Assembly: GCF_900111895.1 (NCBI RefSeq)
Contig: NZ_FOKB01000012.1
Location: forward strand, 1 to 64,000
From: Pseudomonas simiae
GTDB taxonomy: Bacteria > Pseudomonadota > Gammaproteobacteria > Pseudomonadales > Pseudomonadaceae
Reading direction: 5' to 3'
DNA: 64,000 bases
Shown: piece after piece, positions 41,295-51,000 of the stretch
Layout of the letters: every line of letters starts with the position of its first letter
Numbering within the stretch: the first letter of the stretch is position 1
Notes under the pieces: generated by a model
What the model saw: the letters and a program-made list of their open reading frames with translations, nothing else
Databases searched by the model: none
Told to the model about the DNA's origin: nothing
Made by a program: the position numbers and the translations under genes

Positions 41295-42506
41295 TTACTG
41301 GCGATAGGACTTGAGGAAGTTGCCGATGCGACCAATGGCCATTTCCAGATCGTCCACACGCGGCAGCGTCACCACGCGGAAGTGATCCGGCCACGGCCAG
41401 TTGAATGCGGTGCCTTGCACCACCAGCAGCTTTTCCGACAGCAGCAGGTCGAGCACGAATTTCTCATCGTTGAGGATCGGGCACACCTTTGGGTCGATCC
41501 GCGGGAAGGCGTACAGCGCACCCATGGGTTTCACACAGCTCACGCCCGGGATTGCGTTGAGCAGTTCCCAGGTGCGGTTGCGCTGTTCCAGCAGCCGGCC
41601 TTGGGGCAGAACCAGATCATTGATGCTCTGGTAGCCGCCCAGGGCGGTCTGGATGGCGTGCTGGCTCGGTACGTTGGCGCACAGGCGCATGTTGGCCAGT
41701 ATGTCGATACCTTCGATGTAGCTCTGGGCGTTGTGCTTGGGGCCGGAGATCGCGATCCAGCCGGAACGGAAGCCCGCCACGCGGTAGGACTTGGACAGGC
41801 CGTTGAAGGTCAGGCACAGCAGGTCCGGCGCCAGGGAGGCGGTGCACACGTGCACGGCGTCATCGTAGAGGATCTTGTCGTAGATCTCGTCGGAGAACAC
41901 CACCAGGTTGTGCTGGCGTGCCAGTTCGAGCATGCCCAGCAAGACTTCCCTGGAGTACACCGCACCGGTCGGGTTGTTCGGGTTGATGATCACCAGAGCC
42001 TTGGTGTTCGGGGTGATCTTGGCCTTGATGTCGGCCAGGTCCGGGAACCAGTCTGCGCCTTCGTCACACAGGTAGTGCACCGGATGGCCGCCGGCCAGGG
42101 TCACAGCGGCGGTCCACAGTGGGTAGTCGGGCGCCGGCACCAGCACTTCGTCGCCGTTGTTGAGCAAGGCCTGCATGGACATCACGATCAGTTCGGACAC
42201 GCCGTTGCCCAGGTAGATGTCTTCGATGCCGACACCTTCGACCTGCTTTTGTTGGTAGTACTGCATCACCGCCTTGCGTGCGCTGAACAGGCCCTTGGAG
42301 TCGCTGTAGCCCTGGGCGGTGGGCAGGTTGCGGATCACGTCCTGGAGGATTTCGTCCGGCGCTTCGAAACCAAAAGGCGCCGGGTTGCCGATGTTCAGCT
42401 TGAGGATGCGATGGCCTTCCTCCTCCAGGCGTTTGGCGTGCTTGAGCACTGGGCCGCGAATGTCGTAGCAGACGTTGGCGAGCTTGTTCGATTTGCTGAC
42501 CTGCAT
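41295..42506 (-). CDS. alaA: Glutamate-pyruvate (alanine) aminotransferase AlaA
   Basis: A 403-residue fold-type I PLP aminotransferase very close to E. coli AlaA (YfbQ): VCYDIRGPVLKHAKRLEEEG, LKLNIGNPAPFGFEAPDEIL, NLPTAQGYSDSKGLFSARKA, IINPNNPTGAVYS, and the PLP lysine in FNGLSKSYRVAGFRSGW. The C-terminal WPWPDHFRVVTLPRVDDLEM carries the substrate-binding Arg. It produces alanine from pyruvate and glutamate. Confidence 0.95.
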   Translation of the reverse strand: MQVSKSNKLANVCYDIRGPVLKHAKRLEEEGHRILKLNIGNPAPFGFEAPDEILQDVIRNLPTAQGYSDSKGLFSARKAVMQYYQQKQVEGVGIEDIYLGNGVSELIVMSMQALLNNGDEVLVPAPDYPLWTAAVTLAGGHPVHYLCDEGADWFPDLADIKAKITPNTKALVIINPNNPTGAVYSREVLLGMLELARQHNLVVFSDEIYDKILYDDAVHVCTASLAPDLLCLTFNGLSKSYRVAGFRSGWIAISGPKHNAQSYIEGIDILANMRLCANVPSQHAIQTALGGYQSINDLVLPQGRLLEQRNRTWELLNAIPGVSCVKPMGALYAFPRIDPKVCPILNDEKFVLDLLLSEKLLVVQGTAFNWPWPDHFRVVTLPRVDDLEMAIGRIGNFLKSYRQ

Positions 42507-42707
42507 GGCGATGTGATCCTGAAAATGAACGATCCAGACGGTGGGACACTACCGTACTGCGAATCCTGCGGGGCCCGCACCCATAAATACGTTTGAATGC
42601 CGGTAGCGCGGGTGCCAGACTGGCGTTTTGAAGAGGCGCAATCATACGTGCCGCCTGATCCATGGAAAAGACACAGATCAGGCTTTTTCAGTTGCCGAGG
42701 TGTACCG

Positions 42708-43100
42708 ATGGAAAAGTTGCAGAAAACCGTTGAAGAATGGAAGGCGATGCTCGATCCGGAGCAATACAACGTGTGCCGTCTCAAGGGCACCGAGCGACCC
42801 TTCAGCGGCAAGTACAATGGCACCAAGACCGACGGTGTGTACCACTGCATTTGCTGCAACGAGCCGTTGTTCGACGCCAAGACCAAGTTCGACTCCGGCT
42901 GCGGCTGGCCGAGCTTCTATGCGCCGATCGCCGACAGCGCCATGGTCGAGATCCGTGACGTCAGCCACGGCATGATCCGCACCGAAGTCACTTGCGCCAA
43001 ATGCGATGCCCACCTGGGGCACGTGTTTCCGGACGGTCCGCCGCCGACCGGCCTGCGTTACTGCATCAACTCGGTGTGCCTGAACCTCGTCCCGCGCTGA
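42708..43100 (+). CDS. msrB: Peptide methionine-R-sulfoxide reductase MsrB
   Basis: A 130-residue MsrB that repairs methionine-R-sulfoxide in proteins. Two structural zinc CxxC pairs are present (HCICCNEPLF, VTCAKCDAHLGHVF), the substrate motif SGCGWPSFY, and the catalytic Cys in LRYCINSVCLNL. ATG 42708 follows GAGG by 8 bases. It is the first gene of an antioxidant group with gpx and ospR. Confidence 0.95.
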   Translation: MEKLQKTVEEWKAMLDPEQYNVCRLKGTERPFSGKYNGTKTDGVYHCICCNEPLFDAKTKFDSGCGWPSFYAPIADSAMVEIRDVSHGMIRTEVTCAKCDAHLGHVFPDGPPPTGLRYCINSVCLNLVPR

Positions 43101-43117
43101 ATTGAACCGCGCGGCGC

Positions 43118-43149
43118 CCTGTAGGAGCGAGCCCGCTTACTCCTACAGG
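43118..43149. repeat. Single REP-type palindrome (GTAGGAGC family)
   Basis: CCTGTAGGAG (43118-43127) is inverted as CTCCTACAGG (43140-43149) around CGAGCCCGCTTA. It sits between msrB and the glutathione peroxidase promoter and may end the msrB transcript. Confidence 0.7.
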
Positions 43150-43179
43150 TTTGGGTTGATATCACGGCATCAATGTCGT

Positions 43180-43213
43180 CAATTAAATTGCACGCAATTG
43201 AATTGCTTACTAT
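43180..43213 (+). promoter_or_regulatory. OspR/OhrR-type operator and promoter of the peroxidase operon
   Basis: CAATTAAATTG (43180-43190) and CAATTGAATTG (43195-43205) form an inverted repeat with a four-base centre. It overlaps the region just upstream of a TACTAT -10 box (43208-43213). The position suits an autoregulating MarR-type repressor encoded by the second gene of the operon. Confidence 0.6.
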
Positions 43214-43248
43214 GTTTGTTGTTCTTTTCTCCCGATCGAGGCATTGCC

Positions 43249-43734
43249 ATGAGCAACAACCTGCTGAGCATCCCTTGCACCACCATCAAGGGTGAGCAAA
43301 AGACCTTGGCCGATTTCGCCGGCAAGGCCATCCTCGTGGTCAATACCGCGAGCAAGTGCGGCTTCACCCCGCAATACAAGGGGCTGGAACAGCTCTGGCA
43401 GCAGTACAAGGACCAGGGATTAGTGGTGTTGGGCTTCCCCTGCAACCAGTTCGGCAAGCAAGAGCCCGGTAACGAAGGCGCAATTTCCGAGTTCTGCGAG
43501 CTGAATTTCGGCGTCAGCTTCCCGCTGTTCAAGAAGATCGACGTGAATGGCAGCGACGCCCACCCGTTGTTCGTGCAACTGAAAGAACAGGCGCCGGGCC
43601 TGCTGGGCTCCAAGGGCATCAAGTGGAACTTCACCAAGTTCCTCATCGGCCGTGACGGCCAGGTGGTCAAACGCTTTGCGCCGACCACTAAGCCGCAGGA
43701 CCTGACCCAAGAGATCGAAGCCCTGCTCAAATGA
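43249..43734 (+). CDS. Glutathione peroxidase (thioredoxin/glutathione-dependent, Cys type)
   Basis: A 161-residue GPx-family peroxidase. The peroxidatic Cys is in VVNTASKCGFTPQYKGLEQL, the Gln in LGFPCNQFGKQEPG (with a second Cys), and the Trp/Asn in IKWNFTKFLIGRDG, forming the usual Cys-Gln-Trp-Asn tetrad. It reduces hydrogen and organic peroxides. Start ATG 43249 with CGAGGCATTGCC upstream. Overlaps the regulator gene by 4 bp (ATGA). Confidence 0.95.
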   Translation: MSNNLLSIPCTTIKGEQKTLADFAGKAILVVNTASKCGFTPQYKGLEQLWQQYKDQGLVVLGFPCNQFGKQEPGNEGAISEFCELNFGVSFPLFKKIDVNGSDAHPLFVQLKEQAPGLLGSKGIKWNFTKFLIGRDGQVVKRFAPTTKPQDLTQEIEALLK

Positions 43735-44210
43735 CCGTCTCCCTGGCTCTCGACAACCAACTGTGTTTCAAGCTCTACGCCGCGTCCAGGGCGGTGACTC
43801 GCGCATACAAGCCGATGCTCGATCAATTGGGCCTGACTTATCCGCAATACCTGGTGATGCTGGTGTTGTGGGAGTGGCACGCCGCCACGCCGGCGCAACC
43901 CACGGTCAAGGCGTTGGGTGAGCGCTTGATGCTGGATTCGGGCACGCTGACGCCGCTGCTCAAGCGCCTTGAGCAACTCGGTTTGGTCAAGCGCCAGCGC
44001 AGCGCCAAGGATGAGCGGGAGGTGCACCTGAGCTTGAGCGAAACCGGTGTGCAGTTGCGCGACCAGGCTCATGGGCTCAAGACCCGGCTGCTGTGTGACA
44101 GCGGCATCGACCTGAACCAGGCCGACGCCCTGCGCGATGGCCTGGATCAGTTGCTTCGGCAGATCAGAGACTTGTCGTCTTCGGCACCCACAGCTCCAGC
44201 AGGCCACTGA
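43731..44210 (+). CDS. ospR: MarR/OhrR-family oxidative stress regulator OspR
   Basis: A 159-residue MarR protein. The conserved reactive Cys is in ALDNQLCFKLYAASRA, and the winged helix is in LTYPQYLVMLVLWEWHA and LMLDSGTLTPLLKRLEQLGL. In P. aeruginosa the protein in this gene position (next to a glutathione peroxidase and sagS) is OspR, a thiol-based repressor; the name rests on family and synteny as recalled. The 3' end overlaps the convergent hybrid kinase gene by 47 bp. Confidence 0.9.
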   Translation: MTVSLALDNQLCFKLYAASRAVTRAYKPMLDQLGLTYPQYLVMLVLWEWHAATPAQPTVKALGERLMLDSGTLTPLLKRLEQLGLVKRQRSAKDEREVHLSLSETGVQLRDQAHGLKTRLLCDSGIDLNQADALRDGLDQLLRQIRDLSSSAPTAPAGH

Positions 44211-46473
44211 GTTCTTCGCGACGGAACGGCTTGGCCAGGTAGTCGTTCATGCCCGCGGCCCGGCAACGTTCGCGCTCTTCGGACAGCGCGTTGGCGGTCA
44301 ACGCGACAATCGGCAGGTCCGGCCAGCGCCCGCTGCGACGAATCTGCCGGCTGGCTTCGTAGCCGTCCATCACCGGCATATTGCAGTCCATCAACACCAG
44401 GTCGAAGTGTTGTTCCTCAAGAAACTTGAGTGCCTCGCCACCGTGGGCGGCCACGATCACCTCACACCCCAGTTTGCTGAGCATACCCTTGGCCACCAGC
44501 TGGTTGACCGGGTTGTCCTCCACTAGCAGGATGCGTGCCCTGTGCACCAGGGGCGCGGTTTCCATCTGGATCGGGTCGAGGATCAGTTGCGCGTCGCTGC
44601 GCAAGTTACGTTGCAGTATCTGATACAGCGCATTGCGGCTCAGCGGGCGCGCCTGTTGTTGCAGCGGTGCGAGTGCGGCGACTTCTTCACTGGGCATGAA
44701 ATTGCCATAGGCGGTCACCACCAGGATCGGTGCCGTGATGGTGGGGCGCAGGCGAAACAGGCATTCCGGGCAGTCGGTGATCAGCAGGTCGGGGGTTTGC
44801 CCGCTTAAATCTTCATCACGCGGGTAGCATCGGGGTGTCAGCCCCCAGTGGGGCAGCAGGGTGGTGAGCAGTTCCGTCAGGCCGCTGCCGGTGCTGGTGA
44901 TGGCGATCACTTCACCCTTGAGCGGTGCGGGTTGTATTGCGGGAAGATGGGTGGGCAGCGGCAGGTCGGCGCAGAACTGGCTACCGAACCCCACTTCGGA
45001 GCTGATGCTCAGCCGGCCTTTCATGGCTTCACACAGGTTATGTGTCAGCGCCAGACCCAGGCCCGTGCCGCCGAACTGGCGAGTGATACCGGCGCCGGCC
45101 TGGGTGAAGGGTTGGAAGATCTTCACCTGGGCTTCCTGCGCAATACCGATGCCGGTATCGCAGACCTCGATACGTACCTGGCCTTCATGCGCGCTGAGGC
45201 GAACATCCACGCGGCCGAAGCGCGTGAACTTCAAGGCGTTGGACAGCAGGTTGCTGACGATCTGCCGTACACGGGTCGGGTCGCCCAGGACCTGGGCCGG
45301 AAACTGCGGGTCGATCAGGCACGTCAGCTCGACGCTCGGCGCGGCGTTCTGCGACAACAGGTTGGCGGTGTCTTCCACCAGCGAACCCAGGTCGAACGGG
45401 ATGCGCTCCAACTCCAACTGGCCAGCGTCGAACTTGGACAGGTCGAGGATATCGTTGAGCAACTCCACCAGCACCTTGCCCGAGTCATGGGCTATAGACA
45501 GTTGCTGGCGCTGTTCGGCGTTGAGTGGGCTGTCGAGTGACAACGCGATCATCCCCAGCAGGCCGTTGAGCGGTGTGCGGATTTCGTGGCTCATGTTGGC
45601 CAGGAACGCCGCCCGTGCCTGGGCCATGCCCAATGCATGCATCTTCGCCGCTTCCAGTTCATCGTTGGACTGGCTCAGCCGCTGGTTGCTGGCTTTGAGC
45701 TCCAGGGTACGGGCAGAGACGATGTCTTCCAGTTGCCCGAGGTATTCGGTGAGCCGATCTTCAGCGTGACGACGTTGCTGGATCTCCGTCTCCATGTTTT
45801 CAAACTGCTGATTGGCAACGTTCACCAGCACGCCGATTTCGTCGTGCTCATGGCCCGGTGGGCAATCCAGGCGTGCCTGTTTGCGGTTGCTCAATTCGCG
45901 GATGATACGTACCAGGGGCTGGGTCAACATCACGTAGAACAAACCCAGCAAGATGCCGGTCAGTAACAGGCTGCGGACGAAGCCGTTGAGGAGGGTGACC
46001 TCCGCGCGGCGCAGGAAGCGGCTGCCAAAGGCATAGGTGTCCACGTCCAGGCGTAGCACGCCGAGGGACTCGTTGGGCATATGGCTGAGGAACAATCGGT
46101 CTTCAAACTGGCGGTTGGCACCGAACAGGAAGTCGCTGACCGGGCGGTAGGAGCTTTCTTTGCGTGGGCGGTCGACATCGGCCAACACCACACCGTTGTT
46201 GTCGATCAACTGGGCATGAATGATGGCGGGGGAGTGCAGCAGGCCCAGGGTCAGTTCCTGAGCCAGTTCGGCGTCGATGTTATAGGCGATGCGTGAGGCG
46301 GGGTTATGGCTGATTTCGATCAGCGAGCGAATTTCGCGGTTGATGGATGCGTCTTCGCTGGCATAATCAATGCCGATTTGGATCAGGCTGAGCAAGGTTC
46401 CCAAGACGAAACCGACCAGCACAGTCAATCTGGCTTGTTTATAAGACAAGCGGTGGGCGAACTTGATATCCAT
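44164..46473 (-). CDS. sagS: SagS-type hybrid sensor histidine kinase
   Basis: A 769-residue membrane kinase. TM1 lies near residues 17-37, a periplasmic sensor region at about 38-160, TM2 near 165-185, then a HAMP-like linker and coiled coil. HisKA has the phospho-His in FLANMSHEIRTPLNGLLG, HATPase has NALKFT, DTGIGIA and GGTGLGLAL, a degenerate receiver-like segment follows (about 520-630), and a true receiver ends the protein (ILLVEDNPVNQLVA, phospho-Asp in LVLMDCNMPVMDG). This architecture and the ospR neighbour match SagS, which governs surface attachment and biofilm resistance in P. aeruginosa. ATG 46473 is preferred to upstream in-frame starts such as 46551. Confidence 0.88.
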   Translation of the reverse strand: MDIKFAHRLSYKQARLTVLVGFVLGTLLSLIQIGIDYASEDASINREIRSLIEISHNPASRIAYNIDAELAQELTLGLLHSPAIIHAQLIDNNGVVLADVDRPRKESSYRPVSDFLFGANRQFEDRLFLSHMPNESLGVLRLDVDTYAFGSRFLRRAEVTLLNGFVRSLLLTGILLGLFYVMLTQPLVRIIRELSNRKQARLDCPPGHEHDEIGVLVNVANQQFENMETEIQQRRHAEDRLTEYLGQLEDIVSARTLELKASNQRLSQSNDELEAAKMHALGMAQARAAFLANMSHEIRTPLNGLLGMIALSLDSPLNAEQRQQLSIAHDSGKVLVELLNDILDLSKFDAGQLELERIPFDLGSLVEDTANLLSQNAAPSVELTCLIDPQFPAQVLGDPTRVRQIVSNLLSNALKFTRFGRVDVRLSAHEGQVRIEVCDTGIGIAQEAQVKIFQPFTQAGAGITRQFGGTGLGLALTHNLCEAMKGRLSISSEVGFGSQFCADLPLPTHLPAIQPAPLKGEVIAITSTGSGLTELLTTLLPHWGLTPRCYPRDEDLSGQTPDLLITDCPECLFRLRPTITAPILVVTAYGNFMPSEEVAALAPLQQQARPLSRNALYQILQRNLRSDAQLILDPIQMETAPLVHRARILLVEDNPVNQLVAKGMLSKLGCEVIVAAHGGEALKFLEEQHFDLVLMDCNMPVMDGYEASRQIRRSGRWPDLPIVALTANALSEERERCRAAGMNDYLAKPFRREELSGLLELWVPKTTSL

Positions 46474-46637
46474 CGAGTGTTGAACCACTTCACGTTTCCC
46501 TTCGCCCGGCAAGCATAGCTGAACATCCACAGGCTCTGGCTTACCTGGCATGAATCGTTTTTTTACGCAGCCTCGTGCGGTCTGCCGCAGGGTTGCCAAT
46601 ACGCCATCTTTTGCAAGAACTTGCCAGAGGAATAATC

Positions 46638-47528
46638 GTGGACTCTCGATTGGATGCCTTTCTTGAACGGGCCGACGCAGTGCTAGCCCGCCTGGAACCC
46701 TTGTTGCCCGCGCCGCGCCAAACCATTGATTGGAACCAGTGCCTGGCTGCCCGCTGGCAGCGTGAGGGCCGCAGTGGTTTCTTGTTGCCGCTGGACGTGA
46801 GCCTGGAGATGCGCCTGTCCGACCTGATCGGTGTGGACAAGCAACGTGAAACACTGGCACGCAACACTCAGCAATTCATCGACGGCCTGCCCGCCAACCA
46901 CGCCTTGCTGTGGGGTTCGCGTGGCACTGGCAAATCGTCCATGGTGCGTGCCTTGCTCGCCCAGCATGCCAAGGCCGGTTTGCGCCTGATCGAAATCGAG
47001 CGCGACCATTTGGCCGACCTGCCGCGTGTGGTCGAGCAACTGGTCAAGCTGCCGCAGCGGTTTATCCTGTTCTGCGATGACCTGTCATTCGAGGCCGGTG
47101 AAGGCGATTACCGCGTACTGAAAAGCGTACTGGACGGCTCACTCGAACAGGCCCCGGAAAACGTGCTGCTGTATGCCACCTCCAACCGCCGCCACCTGGT
47201 GCCGGAAAACCAGAGCGACAACGACAACTGGAAACGCGTGGATGGTGAGTTGCACCCAAGCGAAGCGGTAGAGGACAAGATTGCCTTGTCCGATCGGTTT
47301 GGTTTGTGGCTGTCGTTCTATCCGTTTACCCAGGAGCATTTCCTGGATGTGGTGGAGCACTGGATCGGCGAGCTGGCGAGCAAGGCCGGTTTGCAGTGGC
47401 AGCGCGATGAAGCCCTCGACATCCTCGCCGTACGCTGGGCAACCGGCCGTGGCAACCGCAACGGCCGCTGCGCTTACCAGTTCGCCCGTTACTGGGTGGG
47501 CCTTAAATTGCTGGAGCGTCAATCATGA
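46638..47528 (+). CDS. DUF815 family P-loop ATPase
   Basis: A 296-residue AAA-type ATPase of the DUF815 family. Walker A is ALLWGSRGTGKSSMVRALLA, Walker B is FILFCDDLSFEAGEGDYRVL, and the sensor region VLLYATSNRRHLVPE. GTG 46638 follows AGAGGAATAATC. The cellular role of the family is unknown. Its stop overlaps the next gene start (ATGATC/TGA), so both are translated together. It is divergent from sagS. Confidence 0.88.
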   Translation: MDSRLDAFLERADAVLARLEPLLPAPRQTIDWNQCLAARWQREGRSGFLLPLDVSLEMRLSDLIGVDKQRETLARNTQQFIDGLPANHALLWGSRGTGKSSMVRALLAQHAKAGLRLIEIERDHLADLPRVVEQLVKLPQRFILFCDDLSFEAGEGDYRVLKSVLDGSLEQAPENVLLYATSNRRHLVPENQSDNDNWKRVDGELHPSEAVEDKIALSDRFGLWLSFYPFTQEHFLDVVEHWIGELASKAGLQWQRDEALDILAVRWATGRGNRNGRCAYQFARYWVGLKLLERQS

Positions 47529-48007
47529 TCGACCTACAAAGCGCCGGTACCGGCCTGAATGGCTATGCCATGCTGTGCGCGCAGTTGGAGTCGCTGCTGG
47601 CCGATGAGCGGGATTTCATCGCCAATAGCGCGCAGTTCTCTGCGTTCCTGTTCAACCAGCTGGACGACTTGAACTGGGCCGGTTTCTACCTCAACCGTAA
47701 CGAAGAACTGGTGCTGGGCCCGTTCCAGGGCCAGATCGCCTGTGTGCGCATTCCATTCGGCCGTGGCGTGTGCGGCGCGGCAGCGGCAACGCGCCAAACC
47801 CAGCGTGTGGAGGACGTGCACGAGTTTCCCGGGCATATTGCCTGTGACAGCGCCTCGAACAGCGAACTGGTGGTGCCTCTGGTCAAGGACGGCAAGCTGA
47901 TTGGCGTCCTTGACCTCGACAGCCCATCGCTGTCGCGTTTTACCCTTGAGGACCAGGCGGGTATTGAACAACTGGCGGCGATTTTCCTGAAATTGACCGA
48001 CTGCTGA
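47525..48007 (+). CDS. Free methionine-(R)-sulfoxide reductase (GAF domain, YebR-like)
   Basis: A 160-residue GAF-fold enzyme. The family motifs are NWAGFYLNRNEELVLGPFQG, IPFGRGVCGAAA (active-site Cys), VEDVHEFPGHIACDSASNSE (second Cys) and LIGVLDLDSPSLSRF. It reduces free Met-R-sulfoxide, complementing MsrB for protein-bound residues. It is co-transcribed with the DUF815 ATPase. Confidence 0.9.
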   Translation: MIDLQSAGTGLNGYAMLCAQLESLLADERDFIANSAQFSAFLFNQLDDLNWAGFYLNRNEELVLGPFQGQIACVRIPFGRGVCGAAAATRQTQRVEDVHEFPGHIACDSASNSELVVPLVKDGKLIGVLDLDSPSLSRFTLEDQAGIEQLAAIFLKLTDC

Positions 48008-48017
48008 CGGTTCCATC

Positions 48018-48043
48018 GGGGGCGAGCCGGGAGGCTCGCTCCC
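48018..48043. terminator. Hairpin between convergent fRMsr and hybrid kinase genes
   Basis: GGGGGCGAGCC (48018-48028) pairs with GGCTCGCTCCC (48033-48043), with one G-T pair. There is no clear T-run. It is REP-like in sequence and may act as a transcript end for both sides. Confidence 0.5.
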
Positions 48044-48045
48044 GC

Positions 48046-51000
48046 CTATTGCTCTGTCGTTAAACTGTCCAGTTGCATTCGCAGCTGCCTTTCCAGTTCA
48101 AGCATGCATTTTTCCAGAGTCTTGATGCCGGTTTCGATCAGTGGCAGATCATCACCTCGGGCACACCCCTGTTCCAGCGCTTCGCACTGAGCGGCCAGTA
48201 CGCTGGCTTGCACAATGCGCGCGGCGCCCTTGATCTTGTGCGCCTGTTCGATGATGTCTTGGAGTGGCGCCTGTCGAGCCACTAGCGCAATTATTTCCTG
48301 GCGGTCATGCGCGCTGCTGCTCAACAACTCCTCCAGCAGGCGCCGGCTCAGTTGCGGGTCGCCTCCCGTCAACGCGTCCAAGCTGCTCAGATCCAGCAGT
48401 GTACTGGTGGGGTGTGGACCGATCTGCGCCAGCTGTCGCTCCAGTATCGTGAGGCTGATGGGTTTGAACAGGCAGTCGTTCATTCCCGCTTCAGCGCAGC
48501 GCCGCTTCTCTTCCGGTTGGGCATTGGCCGTGAAACCCAGTATGACGCAAGGGGGCAACTGCTCGCGTTGTTCGTATTCACGGATGGACCGGCTTAACTC
48601 ATAACCGTTCATGATGGGCATGTTGCAGTCGGCGATGACCAGGTCGAAGTGTTCCTGGCGCCAAGCCTGGAAGCCGGCCGCGCCATGCTGGGCTGCCGTG
48701 AACTGGTGGCCGAGGTAACCCAGTTGCTGGCACATCAGCAAGCGGTTCGCGGGGTGATCATCTACCACCAGCACATTGAGCACCGGCGCAGGCGTGGGGG
48801 TTGCCGGCTTGGGTTCTTCCACCGCATGCACGGGCTGCAGGCTGTGCATCTTAAGACTTACGTACACCTGCGTGCCCACCATGGGAACGCTGCTCAGGCT
48901 CAATTGCCCGCCCATCATTGCGCACAGGCTGCGGCAGATCACCAACCCCAGGCCCGCCCCGCTGCGGGCCAGGTGCCCCGAGTTGTCGGCCTGGGAGAAG
49001 GGTTCGAACAAGCGCAATTGGTCTTCTCGGCTGATGCCTATACCCGTGTCCTCGACCACTAGCTTCATTTCGACTTGCTGCGGCAGGTCGGTAGCGTGCA
49101 CCTCCACCTTGACCTTCACCTCACCGCGCTCGGTGAATTTGATGGCATTGCTCACCAGGTTCGACAGCACTTGTTTGAAGCGCAGCGGGTCGATCAGGAC
49201 GTCGGTGTCGTCAAGCCCAGGTTTGAACTCCAGCAACAAACTGAGCGTCTTCTGGCGCGCCAAGCCGTCGAACACGCGGACCACCGACTCAATCACGTCC
49301 TTCAGGTTTACCCGCTCGGGAGACAGGCTCAGTCGGCCTGACTCGATGCGCGCGATGTCGAGGATGTCGCCGATCAGCTCCAGCAGGTCCTTGGCCGAGT
49401 GGTAGGCAACCTCGATGGCCGGGCGATCCAGATGGCCCTGATCTGCTCGCTTGAGGGTCAGTTCCAGCATGCCGATGACGGCGTTCATCGGTGTGCGTAT
49501 TTCGTGGCTCATGGTCGCAAGGAAGGTACTTTTGGCGCGGTTGGCCTCATCGGCACGCTCCTTGGCCGCGCGCAGCTCATCGAACAGTTGGCGCCGTTCG
49601 CTGATGTCGATCCAGCCTCCGATGATGCCCTGGACTTCGCCGGTCGAGTCGCGATAGGGGAGGATCCAGTGATAGATCGTCAGTTTTTTTCCGCGAATAT
49701 GCAGGGGGCGATCCACGATCAACGGGTTGCCTTGCGCGACCACACGCTGATAGTCAGCGTGGTATTGCGACGCTTCTGTTTCCAGTGCCGTACTGATCTG
49801 AAGGGCACTTTTTCCGATGACGTCCTCACGCTTGACGTCGAATACCTGCAGGTAGCTGTCGTTACAGGTCTGCAACAGGCCGTTGCGGTCGCGTACGTAA
49901 ATCGGATGAGGCGTTTCATTGACCAGCGCGCGCATGAATTCGAACTGATCGTTGAGGGCGCGCTCGGCCATCCTGCGATGTTTTATCTGGCGGCGCATGT
50001 AGGCGTTCCAGGCCAGCGAGATCAATAGCAGCAGCCCGGTGCCGATGATGATCTGGGCAATCAAGTCGTGGTAGTCGCGCCAGTAGCTGTCGGAGGCGGC
50101 GGTGTAGCCTCGCCAGCGGCTGTTGATCACACCGAGCTCATCCGGAGCGATACTGAGCAGCGCCTTGTCCAGGATCGAGCTCAATTCCGTGGCGTCGCGT
50201 GAGGTGGCCAGCGCGAAAAGGGCTGGCAGGGTGCCGATGCTGGTGCCGATCTGTAATCTGTCCTGGAAGACGTGTGAAGACAGCAAGTAGTTGGCGACCA
50301 CCAGTGAGTTCACCGCACCCTCAACGTGGCCTTGCGCGAGTAATTCCGCAGCCTTGAAGGTGTCGCTGGTTTCCACCAGTTGGATATGTGGGAAGTCCTT
50401 GCGAAGAGTGACTTCGAGCGGGTTACCCTGGGTGATCGCCAGACGTTTGCCGGCCATTTGTTCCAGGTTCAACGGGGCGTCAGGCTCTTTGCGCGTCAGC
50501 AGTACGTAGGAGTTTTCCAGGTAGGGACGGCTGAAATTCAACTGCGTCTCTCGCTCACTGCTGGGCACAATGGCGCCGATGATATCGACTTTGCCGGTGT
50601 CGATTTGTTCGATCATCGCGTTGATGTCACGCCCGCGTTGAATCTCGAAGCGTAGCCCGGTACGCAGGCGTATCAGTTCCAGGAGGTCGGCTGTAATGCC
50701 GCGGAAATTGCCGTCGGCATCAAAGAACGTCAGCGGCGCAAAGGTTTCGTTGGCGATGACCGTGACCACGGGGTGTGCCTTGAGCCAACGCTCTTCGCGT
50801 TGGGTCAGTTGCAGCTTCTGATCGGTCAGCAGAATGTCGCTGCCGGCGCTCCAGCGTTTGGCGATGTTTTCCCGTTCATGGGTGGGCAGTGCTGCCAGCA
50901 CGGCGTTTACGATATTCAAAAGGATGGGCTGGTCCTGGCGCAGGGCAAAACTAAATCCGTAGGCTTCGTGCTTGCCGAAGTTGGCCATATGGATATTTTT

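Noticed and set aside
41190..42596. 468-codon plus-strand ORF
   Set aside because: Antisense to alaA; Val/His/Gln-rich shadow composition.
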